DNA from: Scatophagus argus
Lineage: Eukaryota; Chordata; Actinopteri; Scatophagidae
Reading direction: 5' to 3'
NCBI RefSeq assembly: GCF_020382885.2
Contig: NC_058495.1
Span: forward strand, 18,396,127 to 18,460,126
DNA length: 64,000 bases
Shown piece after piece: positions 50,234 through 63,045 of the stretch. The number at the start of each line of letters is the position of its first letter. The stretch's first letter is position 1. The translations under genes were made by a program, and so were the position numbers. Under the pieces are notes generated by a model. It saw only the letters and a program-made list of their open reading frames with translations, was not told the DNA's origin and searched no databases.

Positions 50234-50919
50234 GTTGGTTGAAGGAAAAGGAGGGGCTGAAGTTACTCAGCAGATTTTTAGCCCTGTAAAAAAAAAAAAG
50301 GTGGCCGCTGCCTGTGAGAAGAAGCAGAGACAAGATTAAGGACGGTAAGTTGGAGTGGGAAGAGTCCAAGCGCAGAGGAAACGAGGAGAAGCATTAGCAG
50401 GTGGGGGATTAGAAGGAGGCTCATTATTCAGACTGGAAGGGCAAGGATGAATTTTAGCCAAAGATTAACGCCTCTGGTCACAGCTAAGTACTGCATAAAA
50501 TCTAAAATGTTAGGTCAAACTGTCTTAAGTAGAGGTTCAGTTACTTTTACCTGCTGCGATAGAATAAGTTAAGATATAAAGTAAAATCATGAAGTTATCA
50601 TCTTATGTAAAACAACGACTTTACTTGACATATAGGCTACTTCTGTAAATTTACAATAGCTAATAAACATCAAATGCACCAGAGAGGAGAAAGAATAAAA
50701 TATGTTTGACACAAATATGTGTGTTGGCTGTAAAATGTGAACTGTATGTGGTGATGAATTGTAACTGAAAATTTAAAACATCTCTGAAGATCTTAGCTAT
50801 TGTGTGGTGTAACTGTGATTCATGGCTCACTCAGGCCTTGCGTTTCCAGAAGGACCCTCCACATTAAAAGAAGAAGCAGCATACTAAATCAACCAACTAT
50901 ATAGCAATATATGCACTTC

Positions 50920-51189
50920 ATAGACAAAAGTATTGGGCCACGTGACCACTACACCAACAGGGACTGACATCACCTTCTAAATATACAGACAGCTTTGCAG
51001 ATATAACAGCTTCCACTCCTCTGAGAAGGCTTTCTACAAGAGTGTTTCTGTGGGAATTTTTACCCATACACGCAGTGGGACAATAATGAAGTCAGGCACT
51101 GATGTTGGATTTAATGTCTTGGTATGCTGGCAGGCCCAGCCCCTGAAAGACTGCCCCATAAAGAGGTGTGTCTGTATACTTTTGTCTAT
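50920..51189. mobile_element. Tc1-type MITE, complete with both inverted ends
   Basis: The terminal repeats ATAGACAAAAGTAT (50920-50933) and ATACTTTTGTCTAT (51176-51189) are exact reverse complements and are flanked by TA-rich sequence. Inside are stretches known from a full-length fish family: ATAACAGCTTCCACTCCTCT, TCTGTGGGAATTTTTACCCA, ACTGATGTTGGAT and GTCTTGGTATGCTGG. About 270 bp remain of a much longer element, so this is an internally deleted copy without transposase. Confidence 0.85.
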
Positions 51190-52459
51190 ATACCGTAGTT
51201 CTCATGAATATGTAAACTAATAGCCTGTAGAGAACTGAACTAAAAAAGGAGAAAGCCGGTCACACTTAAGACAGAATACAACATTTAAGTTAATTCTCAA
51301 TGAAATATTATCTTATCTCACCAAAAGTTTTTTCTTCCGCAAATTTTCTATTTTATGTAGCAGCACGTTGTTAGGAAAGTTTCAGTTGTGTTCTATTGTC
51401 ATCGGAATTGATATCCTTCAGTTTTAATTTGTACATCTTTCTACAGTACACCAACACTTGAAACTGTCACCAAAAGTGTCTTTTAACACTCTTTTAAAGT
51501 CTATTTCCTTAGGATGTCCTCGTTGTACTCTATCTGCGATGTGGACTTTATCAGAATGTCTATCAAAATGAATGTATTTCTATGCACAACAGTGCCAGTG
51601 ACACAGCCATTGACATTGTGCTGCTTTTGCTATGCGACAATGAAGGGAAGGTGTAACTGTGGCCACATTGTAGTCTATTTCACAGTTTATGTGTCAGCAA
51701 TTCCTGTATTTTAAGCTTGCACCCCAACTGTACCCTCACAATGAATTGAGCATATAGTTAGACTCTTTAAGCTTTGGCCAAGTTGTTGAGCTCTAAGATA
51801 TGTAAGTAATGACAGAATTTAGGAGATTTATTAAAATCTGATATCCAATAAATGTCATATCCACTCATTTAAAAATGCAGCCTCGGGGCATGTCAAAAAA
51901 CATCATCTTGAGATTTTGAACCATTGCAACTAGAATCCTGAGTTAATTTGGTAGGGTGACTCTTACAATTTATGCCAGGTAGAAGCCATTTGTCTCTGTC
52001 AGCTCGTGAAAGGCAGGCCGTGTGTTCGTGGACTCCTCGTAAACTTGCAACTTGCGGAGTCATAATTATGACTGGCCGTGCATCCAAGTGCATAGGGCCA
52101 ACATAAACAAAAAAGATGGACACAGATGTTTTGTCATTGAGGAGATGGGCACTGGACTATTTGTTCTTCAGTGACAGATAGAAGAATAGACATCAGTATT
52201 TACAACATTAGTGTAATTTCTCTCTTTTGCTGTGTAAAATCACAGAAAAGGACACAGTTGTGGAAATAACTGTCTTTAGAGCCAACAGCCTGTTATGGTC
52301 ACCAATTCTGCAACTTACATGTGATGCTGCTGATGTGATCATGTGCATAACTCTTTGTAAATATATTTCCCACATGCTGTGAACATATAAAGACTGCAGT
52401 GAAATAAAGCTGGTTCCAGAGAATGGTTAACTTACATATAATGAACTGGATCAAGACCA

Positions 52460-52800
52460 ATAATCTACAGCCATGCTAATGGCAGGAAAGGTTGTGCTAA
52501 CATGCTCACAGTGACATGCTAACAGTTAGCGGGTATAATCTTTAACATATTCAGCACTTGAGTTGAATGTGCTGGCATGCCGACATTTGCTAATTAGGAC
52601 TAAAGACACGAAAGCGAGTAGAGGTACGGCTGATGCTGATGGGAATGTTATTAGTTTTGAAGGTGTTTGGTCATGAAGTATTGCACAAGCATTCATCCTC
52701 TGAGCACCATAAATGTCTAAAGACAATTTCGTAGCAATCCATCCACTAGTTGTTGAGCTATTTCAGTATGGAACAAAGTGGTCAACCACCAGCTGACACT
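52460..52800 (+). repeat. Dispersed noncoding repeat of spiny-rayed fish
   Basis: Phrases such as GACATGCTAACAGTTAGC, CCTCTGAGCACCATAAATGT, GCAATCCATCCACTAGTTGT and GAACAAAGTGGTCAACCACC are in the same order as in a widespread noncoding repeat of percomorph genomes. The ends are approximate and the family name is not certain. Confidence 0.65.
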
Positions 52801-54952
52801 GCCATTCTTTGGGCCACTAGTTACCTCTAAGCAGATGATTAACCAGTAATAATGCTAATAACTTACATTTTGACTTACAGTTTAAAGACCAGACCAACCT
52901 TCACTTTGCAAACTGTGACTTAGAGTATAACAAAACAAATCCTACTGGGTATTTACCTGCTGTAGTGGCCTCAGAACTGACCCTCTGCTCTGCTCCACCT
53001 CGAGGGGAAAAGCATAAAGAGATAGCTCAGTCGTGATCTGTAAAGTGCCACGTCATTATTTTTGATAGACATTCTAGTCTTTACGGCACGTTTCTTTTCT
53101 GGCCACTGTTTTACTGGTGCCTGAAGAGAGCAGTTGTTTGCAGTATATTCAAATCAGATTCTCTTTCTTTTGGTCAGAAGTTAAAGCAGAAATGTATAAT
53201 GTTCTAACATAAAATGGAATATATAAATGTGGGATTTTACTACACAGTCCTTCTTGGACAGCTGTTGAACATAAGGAGGACTTCTGCATCATTTCAGCAT
53301 CGTTTTTACTTCTCTCAGGTTTTGATGTCAGCCAAATTTATGATGATGCAACTCACTGAAAAAAAATTAGAAGCTAATGTTGGTCCATATCAAACGAAGG
53401 ACCTCTGTTTGATTACAAGCCTAATAAAGATTTGATTCGCTTTCACGTTGTGTTCTGCAGACAGTGAAGAAATGGGGAAAAAGAGATAAATGGAGAGAGA
53501 CTTATTACACTCAGAGAAATGAAGGGCCTTTTCAGTAAAGCTGCTGAGGTGAGAACACATTGCAGGTGTGTTGTGCTTTGTGTGTGGTGGTGTTCCTCCG
53601 TAATTTAATTTCATACATCATAAATGCCACTTTGACACTTAGTCAGGCGTGTGGCGACATGAAAGCGGAGGCCATAAATTAAATCAGAGCTATTTCCTCT
53701 TTTCTCTCTGTCCAACTTCTTCCTGATTTCCTTTGCTTGGCTGGAGAAGGCCGAGGTGTTGGAACACTGATTAATGTTTCCCTTTGAGCACTGAGCACTG
53801 TCATGGTAGTTTGTATTAGTTAGAGCGCACACATATGCCTGCATGTGGTCGGACAGACTGACAAATGAAGACACAAACGGAGAGAAGCCATAAAAAAGGA
53901 AGCAAAGAAAAGGAGATTAAATCTTACCTCTGGTTTGAAACTGCATTTCCATAAAGCCTCTCCACGTCAAGCCAGCCCTATACAAGGCTGAATAATCGAC
54001 TTTTTCTCGAAAATTCTGTTTCATTCTCACGTCTCCCTGCATCAAATATAAATGCTATACAAAGTTTGGAGCGCTGGGACTTGTGGATACTGAGAATACA
54101 ATGTCTCTTTCTCTGCATCTCCTTTCATTAGCATCATGCTGCTGTGATTCACATGCCAGTGCACTTCAGTAGGCTACACTACTGTGAATGATTGTGAATG
54201 CTTCATGTTGCTTGACTAATAGCACTAAGCTTTTTGACAATGGTCTTAAGTGCATCATAGATCTTCAGTTTATCACCCCTGTGTTCAGAATGAATTTTTG
54301 CCACTCACAAGCCAATACTCCTCCTCTGCAGGAACAGCAAACCTGTGTTTATGAGTGAATTTCCCCCCAGGGCTCTGCCATTAGGTTCTGCTGATTTCCT
54401 CCAGCACTGTTTAATTTCAGGCTCCAATTGGAAGTACACATTAAAAGTTAATGGGCAAGGTGGCTATCGATTTTAAGATAAATAACACACATAACAATAC
54501 AGGCCAGCTTTTGATTTTCATTTACCTTTTCATTACTTCATACCCTCTTTCTTCATTCACAGCAGCGTCTCTCATCAGATGGGTTGTCTGCTTGGCTTTT
54601 CTCTGCAAATGTTCTCTTTTTTTCTTTTTCACAGATCACCACTCACCCTGCATCTGCACAATTGTATAGTTTCTCTTTTTGCTTATTTCACTGGTGTATC
54701 AGCAAGATAGACCTTCTGTGAAGATAATCTGCCCTAGAGCATTGAGGCCACATGCGCGTTGCGGCTGCTGCAGCTGCGTCTCGGCTCTCGCTGCTGGCTG
54801 CTCCTTGCCTGTACCCAGTGGTCTGTCAGGCAGCGAAGCAGGGGAAACGGGGGGATAAATGATTATTTATGATCTGCCACCTCCCATCCTCTCAGCTATC
54901 CCCAGGCCCCATTTATTACAGCTGCAGGCTGCCACTGTGCAGGAGAAAACAT

Positions 54953-54999
54953 GCACACACACGGACACACACACATATGGAAACACACACACACACACA
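54953..54999 (+). repeat. CA-rich microsatellite, interrupted
   Basis: CA runs separated by GGA and TATGGAAA. Confidence 0.85.
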
Positions 55000-55700
55000 A
55001 TACTAAACACTGTTATATGTGCACATGTGCACTCTGTTCAAGCGCACAAACACAAGGTCTTTTTCCCATATCTCATTCTGTCCAGTTAAAAGCAACATAT
55101 CTCATGTGTACTTTGCTACCATGTCATTTGCTCTGTCGTACATGATGACCAAAGTGGAGACTTGGAACTTGTTGAACTTCACCCCATCAGCGTGCTGTAC
55201 TCTGAGAAGCAAAGACATCATCCCGCGCACTGCTTAGAAAATCTGATGTTTCACTTCTCACGTTCCCCGCTTTGCATCAAGTGGCACATGGCTGATGAGC
55301 CTCTGTGGTATTTGTCTCTCTTTCCATGCATCATGTTTTTCATTGTGCCAAACTTCCAGCAGCTGGACCTAATAAATCCTGGGAAAACCCAGAGAGCTCA
55401 AGGTAGCTTAAATAATTGATCAGGCTGAGCACGCAGCCTGGCAGCCAGCTTGCCTAATATACAAGGAAATCACAATAAGATAGAGAACACTATATGCCTG
55501 TGTTTGCTTGTGTGTTTGTGCATATGCTTGTGTTCATTGTGAAGCTTTACCGCAAAATCAATAACGTAGGTGTGTTTTTATTTGTTATTTGTTTGTGAAA
55601 CAAATCTGAAAGCAACATGCATGCATGAAAGCGAACACACACAAGAAAAAGCAGCCATGCTTTGTTCGTCACAACACATACTCAACCAGTTTATGCTAAT

Positions 55701-55734
55701 ACACACACACACACACACACGCACGCACACACAC
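55701..55734 (+). repeat. (CA)n microsatellite
   Basis: A CA tract with two GCA interruptions near its end. Confidence 0.9.
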
Positions 55735-58700
55735 TAGCTTCTCCACACAATGATTTTCTCCCAGTCTCTTTACGGAAAAATAAGTGAGAGAAAGCAAGGC
55801 AGTCCTGGAGAGGAGCTTTGACACGTCAGTTTATCGGGCTGTGTGGCCTGCAGAACACAGGCTATTTCATGTTTTAAAAGCTCCGTGTGACGTCTTGTCT
55901 ATAAAGAAGAGAGTTAGGGCGTGCTTTAAATGGAATATACATCACATACATCAAGAACTTGTTAAGAGAATGTATATATAAGTCCCAGGGCTAAAGTGAT
56001 ATGTTACAGCACGTCCATTTAGCTGAAAACACGTTGTTGCACACTGGACACTGTAATTGTCCACTGGGCATTGGAGACCATAGTCTGTTGAGCCTATAGG
56101 TGGAACCCTACCATGATAACTCACATTAACTGTCCACAGCAGACCATTTAACGGGTGGTGGGAGAGGGAAGTCTTGGAGTGTCGTGTGTATGGATGATGA
56201 ATCAATATATTGGATGACAATATACGAAAGGGAGGAGATGTGCTCAAAATGATGCTCCATAAGGGGGCCATCAGCACGGTCTTCCTCAGGGAGGAGAAAT
56301 TGGGCAGCATTCATTAGCGTGTTTGGATTGAAGGTTGCTCTATACATCAGCCCCCTGACTCACCTACTGCCTCCTCACTGCTCCTTGGAGTAAACCTCCT
56401 TAGGGGGTTCAACAAACTCAATTTGCAAGGTTTAACAAAACAAAGAAGGAAACGAGTGGATCATTCTTTTTAAATAACTTTATTGCTCTTTTCCTCCAGA
56501 TTGTGGTGACACCAGAAAGTGGCACAAAATATTCATTTGTGTATTTTCACAAAATAGATGGTGACTGCCAGTGCTGCTAGTCCATCCCAATATCTGTTGG
56601 AATCATTTGTTGAACTCACTCTTGTCTCATGACAAACCATCACATTTGGTTTTGGTTGATAGTCCAGCAGAGCAGGATCTTATAAAACTTGATGGTGTGA
56701 CAAGGCTAAAATGTCCCTCCTCCACTCTGGACTCTCTGTGGCACATTTTCCTCAAAGGTTAGCACCATCCGGATGTTTGGAATTTGGCCAACGGCACTAA
56801 TTTGTATTTCCAAGTTCAAAACAGGTGAACTGTACACGACTGCTCCTCACAAATTTCCTTCTCGAAAGAACCCACTTCGACTGTGGCACTGTACTGATCT
56901 TGGTCTTAAATATGTTGGTGTTCGGGTGCTTTGCCTTCACACAGGTGTACAACTGATGTTTCCTCAACAAGTGTCGCTGTAAGAAAGCCAAGATAATTGC
57001 CCATTTATGATATGCTTGTGAGTTTAACCATTCTTCTCCTCTCCTGTTGAGAACACCTGGCAGTGAGTGATACAGTAGAGCAATAGGCTGCAGGAGAAAA
57101 GCCTCATTGTCACCTTTTCTTGTTTATATCCTCTTTCCCACCAGGACGACCCATCAATAATTACACGCAAACTCCCTCTGGCTTAAAATCTTTCTCGCTC
57201 TCTTATTCCTCTCTCACTTTCCGTCTCTCCTTTGATTTTCTCTCCTCTGCATGTCAACACAGTCAGGTCCCTTGGCACCGACAGAGCTATCCACTGTCGC
57301 ATCCTCCCTCCCTCTGCCCTGTCCCATTACAATGACAATAACAGATAAGAATATTTATTATGTTGGCTCACCACTCCCCGTTCCTCCAAACATCTCTCAG
57401 GGGAGCAGCTCCTCACTATCACCCTCAAAAGCCTCATTCAGTTAACAGAAAAAAACACATCCACTCCTGGCCTTGATGCTTTCCTTTATCACTCCAATGA
57501 AAGGAGAGCCAGAGCATGAAGGCGTCTCATCTCCTGTGCTCCTTTTCTTCTCTCTCAACTCTCCCTCCCCACTTTTAATTTTCATCTCTCTTTTCCTACT
57601 CATTTCAGAAAAAGGGGAAGGAGAAGAGGGAAGGAGTAAGGGAGGGTGAGCAAATGAGAGTGGGACGCTGGCTTGTGATAACTGCCATGCAGAATGGACA
57701 TCTCCCTTGTTTATTGGCTTTTGAAATTCAATCCATTGTCTGGGACGGGAAGTGATAAAGGGAGTGGAAATACAGACGCTCTTATCATGCCAGCTCAGTG
57801 AAAGGAACTTTTTTCCCTCCTCCAGATGCCTCCGTTTGTTGTGGGGTACGTTTGTTGTGCGCGCATCGCCACATCCGAATAATGGTTTCTGAAAAATGCA
57901 TTCATTCAGCTGATTATTTGGACCCGGCTATGCCACTTACTATTGTGCCGCATCGTTGTGTGTAGTCATCACATTTAGAGGAGGTACACATTTGAGAGTG
58001 GTCACACTTGTCTCATAGGGTTTTCCCTGGATGTGTCATATTTAAAGGTTGAAAATGCTCTCGTTCCAAAGATACTGAGTATATTAAACAGTCTGTGAAT
58101 ATTGTGGATACTCTCTGCCCAGACTGACCTCTTACTGCTTTTAGTGTTTTCTCATTGTCTTGGATTAAATATCTGGTTCATCCAAATGCAAACTGTTACA
58201 TCTGAAGTGCAAAAGTGAAATTAACAATATCATCCGGTGTGAAATACAACAAATCTGTGTAATAACACTCAACAAAAGTGAGAAGTCACAACAAAGGCTG
58301 TAGCGATGTACCAATTCCCACCACAAGGATTAATGTGTTACAAAAGTATGGCTGCTGTTTAAAGGTGCCAATGTCACACAGTCTGCTGCCAAGTTCAAAG
58401 CTGGTCTTTGTCAGCTTTGCCGAGATAGTGAGGGTTAATGACACATGCCTGTTGGTACCTCAAATTACACAAAGGTCTTAGCACTCGCCTGCTTTGCTTA
58501 CTCATTTACTGTGAGGAATGCTGAGTGCAACTTAAATGCAACTACAACAGGTGTGTAACAACACTTCTAGTTTTATATTTTGTGTTGAAATATGTAAATC
58601 TGTAAAAGTCATCACCCATAAGACATGGATAGTCAACACAGTACAATGCTCAAATCAAAACTATTGTTTTCTGTAAATATACCCTCATTCTGAATTTGAA

Positions 58701-59054
58701 GCATAATTTCCCTAATTGCTTGATAAATGACTTCAGTTGATCAGTAGAGTCGGGTTTCCCTTGTTGTATTTTGTGCTTCATAATATTTACTGGACGATGA
58801 ATTATGTGTTAACGATGCCACCATGTTGTAAAGAACACGACTGGCCTGTGAACAAATACAGGTAAATGGGGAAGCTGTGGTTTTGCTGGTTTAAAAGCAC
58901 TGTGACATTTACATTTTTCAGTGTTTTTATATTTAAGGGTCTGTGATGAGGAGTACAAAAAAAGACACTCAAGAGGAAAATGGAAAAATAATTCTTGTCA
59001 TAACGAATTCTTATGCCAAGTATAGCTTTGGTATAAAATATACAGAAAGTTTGA

Positions 59055-59565
59055 AATAATTTCATCATCAGTGTCAAAATGACCACTGAGCTCTTTCTTC
59101 ATCTTGGGGAAGATGTTGTACTCTGAAGGTGCCGAATCAGGGCAGCTATTGGACCAGTTCAAATCTTCACTTGTAAATGGGAGCCACTGCCACTATGGAC
59201 TTGTGGGCTGGAGCTGGTGGTACTGGTGGAAGAGCACTCCTCATTTGCATGTAGTCCACCAGAAGCATTCGCTTTGCATCCCAGAAAATGGAGGCCATCA
59301 TCTTGCCTGCAGATTTTGAGTATTTTGGCTTTCTTGGGAACCAGGGACTCTGAGTATTTCTACTGTTTTGACTGTCGTCTTTGATTGAAATGGTGAATCC
59401 AAGACTCAGCCACGGTTTTGTTGTGTTATTGTCAACGTGATGTCATGGCTTTTGTCAGTGATTATCTGCGTGATGACAGTGGAAGGCCTTCCAGGACGGG
59501 GGTTCAACTTCCAGGTTCTGTCTGTCTCGTTTGAATTCAACAGCCCACTTCTTCACCATGCTCAA
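59055..59565 (-). pseudogene. Decayed mariner transposase
   Basis: On the minus strand, with several stops and shifts, one can read KKWAVEFKRDRQNLE then PSWKAFH (the N-terminal helix-turn-helix region), SAGKMMASIFWDAKRMLLVDY (the core around the first catalytic Asp), APAHKSIVAVAPIYK and a remnant of the YSPDLAPSD region. This order is that of mariner-family transposases. The middle is shortened, and stop codons rule out a working protein. The + strand ORFs here are shadows. Confidence 0.75.
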
Positions 59566-59609
59566 AAAGACGCATCCTCCCCTGGTGTTGCCACCATGTT
59601 CTCATGGAC

Positions 59610-59820
59610 CTCCTTGGGTGATAAGCCCCCACACCCATAGCATCATACAGGCTGGCTTTTGAATTTTTTGAATTTTTGAAGAACAATCTGAATGGCCCTT
59701 TTCCTCTTTAGTGTGGCAGACAAAATGTCCATGATTTCCAAAAACAATTTGAAATCTGTACTTGTCAGACCACAGAACACTTTTCCATTTTGCTTCAGTC
59801 CGTTCTACGTGTGCTCAGGT
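59610..59820 (-). pseudogene. Fragment of a Tc1-like transposase
   Basis: On the minus strand AKWKSVLWSDKYRFQIVFGN continues to CHTKEEKGH, and then QKPACMMLWVWGLIT. This matches the DDE core of Tc1-like transposases (WSDESRF...QKPASLMVWGCIS) with frame damage. It is a short fragment directly upstream, in transcript sense, of the mariner relic. Confidence 0.7.
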
Positions 59821-61312
59821 CCAGGTTGATTGACAAGGTTGACTGACAAGAACAGTTATGTATGTCCTTCTTCACTGCTCACATTCTTCTACAACACAAG
59901 CAGACATGCTAGCAAGGCTATTGAGGATCACATGATGCTTGTCTGGCAGGTCAAAGCAGTGTGTCAACATCAGACTTCCTTTCAACTTCTGCCAACAATA
60001 CTGGCAGTGAGATAACAAAACAATAATTCATTCACCTTTTGTTTAGTTACTCAGGATAATGATAATCGCTCCTTGCAATATATAGTAGAAGAAGAATGAA
60101 ACATGATTCATTTAAATCATATGATATTATGGCATATATATTGGATTGCATACATAAAGTTGTAAATCAGATAGTACTAAACATAAAAAGTAAATGGTAC
60201 AGTCGCATATTCAGAATGTCCTAAAACATATCTGAGTTGCAGTTGCTATGCAGCAATGAATATTTAACCATTCACCTGTGGGGATTGGCCTCAAAAGAAC
60301 AATACCCAATACAATATTCATGAATAATTTTAAATAGACACTCTAGAAACTGGGTATGTGTCTTATATGAGCAAAAATGTTCCGTTTGCACTGCACTGAA
60401 GGAATTGAAATGAGTGTAAAAAGTCCAGACAGTTACAAAGAGAGCTTCCAACAGTTTAAATCAAACGGGATTTAAAGTATTACTAGAGGCTTAGGTTTAT
60501 TACCCATCAGCCAACTCTGGTTCTTTTAAAAGACAACAGTGGAATTATGTTTTTTCCTTCCTCAGTGGCTTTATTCCCATTGATGACAGGTTTGCTGCTG
60601 TTTAGCATAATGCATAATTTAGCATTTACTGCTAGGCCAAGTTACAGCATGCAACTACCCGTTGCTGCAGAGTCTCTTAGGAATATTAGCATGCATTCTC
60701 AATTTCCTGCATGCCCCTTTAAGTCACTTCTAGATGAAACAAACAAACAAACAAAACAAACAAAAAACCTACTAGACATTCCACTAGATAAATTATCTAA
60801 TACAAGGCAAAATTAATTTGACAAAAAATGTCTTTTTAGGGGCCACACTGGATCAAGTGATGCCACAAAAACAAATGTGTTTAAGTTTCTTGAAGCTCTC
60901 TCCCTTGCCTGGTTACCTGCTATTCCTCCCATGCCTGCTATGGGGCTCTGTCGCACAGGAAATCACACCACACTCCTCTCTCTCCTCCTTTCACCTCACC
61001 TCTCTTGTACCATTCCTCTCTTTTCTCCACTCCCCATTTCCTTTGTCATCCATCCCTCTGATCCCTTCTCGGCCAGCAGGGAGACTTTTGGCTTCAATGT
61101 GACACACTTCGCGTTGTTCACAGATCAGACCTGACTGGGCATCAAACTATGAAATATATGTGACAGTATTAATGTGAAATAGGTTTAATTCATCTTGAAG
61201 AGTGTTTTTCAGACACTCTTGCTGCTGTAAATGAATTGTGTGACTGCAGTGATACAGTGATTGTTTTAAATAACAAGTATAAAAATCTTCTTCTAATAAT
61301 AATAATGATGAA

Positions 61313-61446
61313 CTGGGTCACTGGTGACCAGTCCAGGGTGTAGCCCACCTTTCGCTCCTAGTCAGCTGGGATAGGCTCCAGATCCCGTGTGACCCTGACA
61401 GATAAGTGGTGTAGAAATTGAATAAATGAATGAATGAATGAATGAA
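61313..61446 (+). mobile_element. L2-like retroposon 3' end with (AATG)n tail
   Basis: CTGGTGACCAGTCCAGGGTG, then CAGCTGGGATAGGCTCCAGA and a GAATAAATGAATGAATGAATG tail of repeated AATG units is the standard 3' end of fish L2-like LINE elements. It is 5' truncated. Confidence 0.8.
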
Positions 61447-61828
61447 CTCAATCAGTATAGCACTTTTCCAGACAACACATTGCCATGCAACATAGCAAAA
61501 TAGCAAGCGTTGACGGGCTTTTTTAAATGGATGGTTTAGAGAGAGATTTATACGAAAATCCCTGGACGCCCTTTGTGGTCACAAGGTGTTGCGTCAAGCT
61601 ACCATAGAAAATGGTACAGTGTTAAGAAGACTTAAGTATTAATTACCCTATTAACTACATAGGATTCACTGTCTTTATCAGGTCAGCCTCTTGTGTTGAA
61701 GCAGGCTGTGGAATTAACAGAGACTGCATTAATCCCCTCTTACTTTCCACATCAGCACTAGCGCATCTGAAAAACATGGTCCATTCAGACATTAATTACA
61801 TAAAGTTCAGTGATGTGTGTGTCTGTAA

Positions 61829-61850
61829 GTGTGTGTGTGTGTGTGTGTGT
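61829..61850 (+). repeat. (GT)n microsatellite
   Basis: Eleven GT units. Confidence 0.9.
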
Positions 61851-62002
61851 ATACAGGGAAGGCCATTTGTTTTCTAGACGACATCAGCAGTGAAACACAT
61901 TAATCAATTAGTCTTAGGTGATAAACACATGAAGCGCACCATCACGATTCACATGGGATTCCCGGGTTTCAAGGTTGCTGCTGTCCACTGACAAGAGTAC
62001 AC

Positions 62003-62070
62003 ATGCCACACACACAAACACACACTGTAGTGTACACCCTGATGCACGCGTGCGCGCACACACACACAAA
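62003..62070 (+). repeat. CA/CG-rich simple repeat
   Basis: CACACACAAACACACAC, then a unique spacer, then GCGTGCGCGCACACACACAC. Confidence 0.8.
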
Positions 62071-62784
62071 CAGAGAGAGATCTAATTAAAACCATTGTTG
62101 TGAATAGATCTGATTCCATTTCAGTGTGGTTAACAGTTCTTCATGGATAAGTAATGAGCTGCTGCCGACGGAGGGAGAGCACTTCAACCCTCTGACTCCT
62201 CAGCTCTGCTGCTGGACTGCAGCAAGACTCCTTCAGGAGTTACTATGGTGATTGGTACTGTATCGCTCCATGGCAGCAGAGTGAGTGTAATGGTAATGAA
62301 CTGAAATATGGTATACAGTTTTGTGGTGGCATGACACTCAGTGTTACATTAATTGTGTGTCAAAGTACAGTTCAAATTACAGAAATACTGTAAGTCATTA
62401 CTTTGATTATCATCCATATATTCAGACATTCAGGGTTAAATGGAAGTTTCCTGTTATATTAGACATCATCCTCTCAGTTGTCCTCTCATTTTCTCTGTTG
62501 CTATGGTCACTTATCAAGCCAAAGAATGAATCAAATAGAACAAAGCCATTTAGTGACCCGCTCATCCCAATTCTGAAGGTAAGGGGGGATGCAACTGCCA
62601 ATATTGGGTGAATATTACTGTTATAATGAGAAACAAATAGCAAGTATAATAACAGATTTTAACAGTAAATACCTCACACAGGATTAAAACAAGGTTAAGC
62701 TGAAAAACAACAACAAGAATCAATAAATTGTTTGATAGCCATACCATAAAACCCAAAGCTACTATTATAAAGTTGCAAAAGTAA

Positions 62785-63045
62785 AAGGATTTTTAAACAA
62801 TAGGGAGCCAGTACAGTGTCGCAAACATTTTTGTAGTCAAACTCCTCTTGCATTCTGAATTAGTTGTAATTTTCTTAAGGACCTTTTCTTAAACACCTTT
62901 CAGGCAGCCCAGGAAAAAAGATAATTGCAGTAATCTAAGCATCTTACAATAAAAGTGTGTCTCAGCATTTCATCGTTCTGAATTAGAAATTGTCTAACTT
63001 TGGTGATGTTACTAAGCCTGACAGAAAAATTACAGCACCTGCTTT
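62785..63045 (+). repeat. Diverged copy of the dispersed repeat seen in fam219a intron 1
   Basis: AATAGGGAGCCAGTACAGTG, GCATTCTGAATTAGTTGTAA, AATTGCAGTAATCTAAGCAT and AAAAGTGTGTCTCAGCATTT keep the order of blocks found at about 8330-8600. It is strongly diverged and noncoding. Confidence 0.5.

Larger units (their letters stand above)
53000..59050. other. Gene desert, part 4
   Basis: No gene is supported. It holds CA-rich microsatellites at 54953-54999 and 55701-55734. Unique-looking blocks lie at about 54390-54480, 55350-55440 and 57690-57800. Many of its ORFs are short and shift-prone, with no paired splice sites. Confidence 0.4.

Noticed and set aside
59104..59640. Plus-strand ORFs of 67-71 codons
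   Set aside because: They are antisense shadows of the mariner pseudogene.
61038..61060. Similarity to the miR-204 mature sequence (CTTTGTCATCC)
   Set aside because: Only an 11-base core matches, with no hairpin partner in the flanks.
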